In this document: one piece after another, positions 60,856 to 64,000 of the stretch | Layout of the letters: every line of letters begins with the position of its first letter | Numbering within the stretch: position 1 is the stretch's first letter | NCBI GenBank assembly: GCA_963732355.1 | Contig: CAVSZD010000006.1 | Location: 682,001 to 746,000 of the forward strand | Length of the DNA: 64,000 nt | Reading direction: 5' to 3' | Source: JADKAV01 sp963732355 | GTDB lineage: Bacteria > Actinomycetota > Actinomycetes > S36-B12 > UBA10799 | The notes under the pieces: model-generated | Told to the model about the DNA's origin: nothing | Databases searched by the model: none | The model's input: the letters and a program-made list of their open reading frames with translations, nothing else | Program-made: the position numbers and the translations under genes

Positions 60856-62127
60856 ATGGGTCACCATTGGTCATTGGGCGTTGGCAGTGACGATTCCCCT
60901 GAGTCGTTCAGCCCGCTGAAGGATGTGCACGTCGTTGCAACATTCCAGGCCATCGAGGCAGGTGCCGGCAGCGAGCGGGGTATCGGCTGGAACTGGTTGC
61001 TTCAAATCAGCGACCACGTCGGGAGGGTGACTGCGGTTGTTCCGAGAGATGTCCGAGATGGGCTGCTTGGCGGTAACCTCCCCAGCAACGTCCGCGTCGC
61101 GTCCGTTGGCGAGCGCAGTCGAACGCACACGAGGGGGCCCGTTCCCGATTACTACGGCGATTACGTAGGGTTCAACGACGGAGCGCGCCGGTTGACCGCA
61201 TCGCTTCGTTGCGACATTTCGCATCAAGTAACCCTTGGAACACCGTATTGGGGTAGTTCCTTGGGCTGGACGCGTGCACCACGTCTGCTGGGGCCGGTAG
61301 GGGTTTCCACGGGCGCTCCATTCTGGACCTGGCCGCAATTGGGAATCCGCGGTGGCGCAGAGGAGGTCACAAGAAGAGCCCTCAAAGGCTGGACTTTGCC
61401 GCCAATCTACGCAAACCGCGCCATCGATGCGGCGGACTTCATTCTCGCCGCGGATGCCAGGACTCTGAGAATGGCGACGAGTCGAGGCAGACTCGCATCA
61501 GTAATGCCTCAGGACGGAGCGCACCCTGTAGACGTCACGGAGATAGTCCCCTTCGAACAGCGACAGGATCTCGTTTGGGCTGGCAGTCTCATACCTCGAA
61601 AAGGGGCGAGTCTGGCGCTCTGTGCATTTGCCGAGGCCCTGCCGCAACTGCCTCAATCGACCCGATTGATCTTCTTTGGGGGAGGATCGCAACTTGGTGA
61701 AATGCATGCGTTGACTGTGCAGCAGAACGTCGGACATCGAGTTGAGTTCGCCGGCCACGTCGAGCGTTCTGAGTTGCTGGGCCACCTAGGACGGGCAACC
61801 GCGTTGGTCTTCAGCAGTTTCAGAGACACCTTCGGGGGTGTGGTTCTTGAGGCGGCGGAGAGGGGAACTCCAATTGTTCTTAGCAGTCATCGAGGACTAT
61901 CGGGACTTCGTCGTTGGCTTCCGGATGGGGCAGCATGGATGGCACAAGGGAACAGTGCGCCGTCCATGAGGACTGCCTTGGCAAGAGAGATGATCAAAGC
62001 CGTGCGCGCTGACCGGGCGGGCTGGGGGGCTCGTTCGCAGGAGGCTTATGCCTTTGCCTGCCGGAATGACTGGCGCCTTCGCGGAGAGGCGATGGCAAGC
62101 ATCTACAGTGAGCTGCTTCTGCGATGA
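60856..62127 (+). CDS. GT4-like glycosyltransferase
   Basis: About 423 residues from ATG 60856 (AGGGA 9 nt upstream); GTG 60925 or TTG 60793 are alternatives. The N-terminal part starts HVVATFQAIEAGAGSERGIGWNW. The C-terminal GT-B half has LVWAGSLIPRKGASLALCAF, LIFFGGGSQLGEMHAL and FSSFRDTFGGVVLEAAERGTPIV, the E-x7-E-like nucleotide-sugar site. The enzyme should add a sugar to the growing chain. It lies in the lower-GC part of the EPS locus. Confidence 0.82.
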   Translation: MGHHWSLGVGSDDSPESFSPLKDVHVVATFQAIEAGAGSERGIGWNWLLQISDHVGRVTAVVPRDVRDGLLGGNLPSNVRVASVGERSRTHTRGPVPDYYGDYVGFNDGARRLTASLRCDISHQVTLGTPYWGSSLGWTRAPRLLGPVGVSTGAPFWTWPQLGIRGGAEEVTRRALKGWTLPPIYANRAIDAADFILAADARTLRMATSRGRLASVMPQDGAHPVDVTEIVPFEQRQDLVWAGSLIPRKGASLALCAFAEALPQLPQSTRLIFFGGGSQLGEMHALTVQQNVGHRVEFAGHVERSELLGHLGRATALVFSSFRDTFGGVVLEAAERGTPIVLSSHRGLSGLRRWLPDGAAWMAQGNSAPSMRTALAREMIKAVRADRAGWGARSQEAYAFACRNDWRLRGEAMASIYSELLLR

Positions 62128-62158
62128 CGACTGGACAATTCGAAGGAGCAGATCGCAC

Positions 62159-63291
62159 GTGAGGATCGCTCTGATCCATTCGTATTACCGATCATCCCAG
62201 CCCAGCGGAGAGAACACTGCGGTGGATCTTCAAGCTGAAGCGCTCGCCGCACGTGGTCATCAGGTGCTGCTGGTGAGTGCCTCGAGCGACGATATCGAGA
62301 TGAGGTTGGGTCGGCTAGCGTCTCTCGGGATACAGGTGGCTCTGCGACGGGGACGGAATCCTTGGCAGGAGGTAAGCGATTTCCGGGCGGATGTGATCCA
62401 TGTTCACAATCTCTTTCCGAGTTTCGGCTATGCGTGGCTGTCCAAATGTTCAACACCTGTTGTGGCCACACTCCACAACTTCCGGTCACTGTGCGCCAAT
62501 GGGCTGCTCTTTCGCGACGGCCACAAGTGCTACGAGTGTCCTGAAGGAAGCTCCCTGGCGGCGGTCAAGCACGGATGCTACCGCGATTCCAGGTTGGCCA
62601 CGCTTCCGCTTGCACTTCGCAATTTGTCCGGGGTGGCGAAGGATCCGTTAGTCACACGAGCTGATCGACTCATCGTGCTTGCTCAATCCGCGCGCCGAAT
62701 CTTCGCCCACTACGGTGTGCCGAAGGACCGTATGACGGTGGTGTTTCAGGGGATGAACGCGTCCACAGTCTCAGGGCAGGGACCAAGAAGGGGATTTCTT
62801 TGCGCCGGGCGGTTAACGGCCGAGAAGGGGGTGTCTACTCTTGCCAGCCATTGGCCAGATGATCTAGATCGGCTCACGATTGTTGGCTCGGGCCCCGAGC
62901 GGCGCGCGGTTGATGCTGTTGCCGACCAGAAGCAGTCTGTCGAAGTTGTCGGCAGCCTCCCAAGAGCCGAACTGCTTCAGCGACTCCCGACCTACCGAGG
63001 CGTACTGATACCCAGCCTGTGTCACGAGATGCTTCCCTACGCGCTGGTGGAGGCTTTGTCGCGGGGAGTCCCGTACTTGCACTTGAAGGGAATGCTGCAG
63101 CTGACTTCGTTCGAGAATTCGGGGGCGGCCTCAGTTATGTGAACGACAGCCTTGAGTCACGAATACGAGACTGGGATGACCGCCTCCTCAGCCGTCAGGC
63201 TCAGGATGTTTTCAATGAGCGACTGACAAGGGAAGTCTGGGTTCAGAGTCTAGAACGCGTCTATGAGCAGGTCATTGCTGAGCGAACCTAG
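62159..63291 (+). pseudogene. GT4 glycosyltransferase with a frameshift near 63076
   Basis: GTG 62159 has AAGGAG 10 nt upstream (VRIALIHSYYRSSQPSGENTAVD). The body follows GT4: VIHVHNLFPSFGYAWL, HNFRSLCANGLLF, RAGRLTAEKGVSTLASHW-like FLCAGRLTAEKGV, and PYALVEALSRGVP. The frame then breaks; one frame over the sequence continues VLALEGNAAADFVREFGGG to the stop at 63291. Restoring one C in the GTCCCGTA run joins them. It is either a sequence error or a recent inactivation. Confidence 0.8.
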
Positions 63292-64000
63292 CCCTGGTAG
63301 CCGTGTTCGAGTGAAGCTCGTGACGACCTGCACTCCAGAAATCCGTCAGTTGTCTCGACAGGATGGTTTGCTGGAATGGTGCGCTGCGTCGAAGAGCCTC
63401 CTGGGACGAAGTCACCAAGAGGGCATGTGACTCAGCGAGGCGGTCAATCGCTCGTGACAGTTCTGATGCATTCCCTTTGGGGGAAGACCGCAGCCCCGTC
63501 TCCCACCACGAATCTCAACTCCCCACCGTCCGAGGCCAACACCGCCCGGCCGGTGAACATCGCCTCGACCACTGATCGACCCCATTGCTCACGCCACGTG
63601 GACGTGTCTCGGGATGCGGCAACGAGCAGATCTGACTCGCCGAGCCTCTTGTGAACCTCTTGTGACGGCAACTGGCCGTGAAAGGTTGCGCGAACGTGTA
63701 GCGCCGAAGCCGTACTGCGTAGCCGGTGCTCCTCAGGTCCCTCACCGATGATTTCTAGGCTGAGCTGGGACCGGTGCTCAGAAAGACTCATAGCTTCGAG
63801 AATTGTGTCGATGCCTTTCTCGCGCACAAGTCGGCCGACGTGAACCAATCGGAGGTTGCCGTCTGGCGCGCGTAGCGGCAGGGGACGGAAGATCGCTGGA
63901 TCTGGTGGTGAGGCAGGCAATACGGCCTGAGGCGTGCCAGGGGGGAGTCCGGCGTCACGAGCAGCTGCTAGTCCTAGCACGCCCCAGCTCAAGTAGCCGT
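63272..64000 (-). pseudogene. GT4 glycosyltransferase (start beyond the window), frameshift near 63477
   Basis: The visible C-terminal half enters from the window end: LRLVHVGRLVREKGIDTILEAM, LEIIGEGPEEHRLRS, and SVVEAMFTGRAVLASDGGEL (the E-x7-E region). In this frame it stops at 63444. One frame over, from GNASELSRAIDRLAESHALL, it runs to a stop at 63272 as a typical GT4 tail. An extra A in the AAA run (63476-63478, plus-strand TTT) explains it. The 3' end overlaps the convergent gene by 20 nt. Confidence 0.75.

Overview
The window is high-GC DNA from an actinobacterium. Evidence includes GTG starts, frequent ATGA/GTGA stop-start overlaps, PucR-type and DUF1707 proteins, a polyphosphate glucokinase, a PPi-type phosphofructokinase, and a SigK-like sigma factor beside a fasciclin protein. 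I cannot name the genus. There is no rRNA, transposase, phage gene or CRISPR array. One tRNA, Gly(CCC), is present. Most genes look like chromosomal core or envelope functions. What stands out is the number of intergenic palindromic and tandem repeats.

Layout. 1-7.6 kb: 5' end of an ECF sigma gene, a fasciclin protein with a candidate SigK-type promoter, a repeat array, an SDR, a soluble sugar dehydrogenase, a flippase-like membrane protein, ppgK, a K+ channel, an aquaporin and a DUF4333-like protein. 7.7-21.9 kb: acyl-CoA dehydrogenase, collagen-like secreted protein, class II amidotransferase, PPi-PFK, methyltransferase, DUF1707 protein, ClC channel, PPK2, a Tat lipoprotein of the DMFase-like family, a HAD phosphatase and a PucR-like regulator. 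22-33.6 kb: a two-ATPase ABC exporter operon, mscL, a beta-propeller protein with a membrane partner, an acid phosphatase, UDP-glucose dehydrogenase and a second PucR-like regulator. 33.6-46 kb: a decayed membrane glycosyltransferase, a molybdopterin oxidoreductase, a PAS/GGDEF protein followed by a GH114 protein, a dead RelBE-like pair, an M28 peptidase, an intact YefM/YoeB-type pair and tRNA-Gly with 65-bp repeats. 46-57.5 kb: a second acyl-CoA dehydrogenase, a gas-sensing two-component cluster (H-NOX, hybrid kinase, OmpR-type regulator, convergent hybrid kinase with HPt), a CoA-disulfide-reductase-like flavoprotein and a TetR/MFS pair. 57.5-64 kb: an exopolysaccharide locus (UDP-glucuronate decarboxylase, priming glycosyltransferase, FkbM methyltransferase, three GT4 enzymes), whose second half has visibly lower GC and different codon use.

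The genes suggest a cell that uses polyphosphate and pyrophosphate as phosphoryl donors (PPK2, PpgK, PPi-PFK), makes UDP-xylose-type precursors (Ugd here plus the decarboxylase at 57.5 kb) and builds a surface polysaccharide. The best candidate for a new system is the H-NOX cluster. The sensor has the canonical haem residues (H102, P115, Y131/S133/R135) and no distal Tyr140. Its co-translated kinase keeps the phospho-His box but has lost the recognisable ATP-binding motifs. The convergent neighbour is a complete hybrid kinase with an HPt domain that could supply phosphate. The second candidate is a set of intergenic palindromic families: 68 bp (four copies), 90 bp (three copies) and about 57 bp (two copies).

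Four genes have single-base frame disruptions and one has many. The many-hit glycosyltransferase is a real pseudogene. Two of the single disruptions lie in short homopolymers and may be sequence errors.
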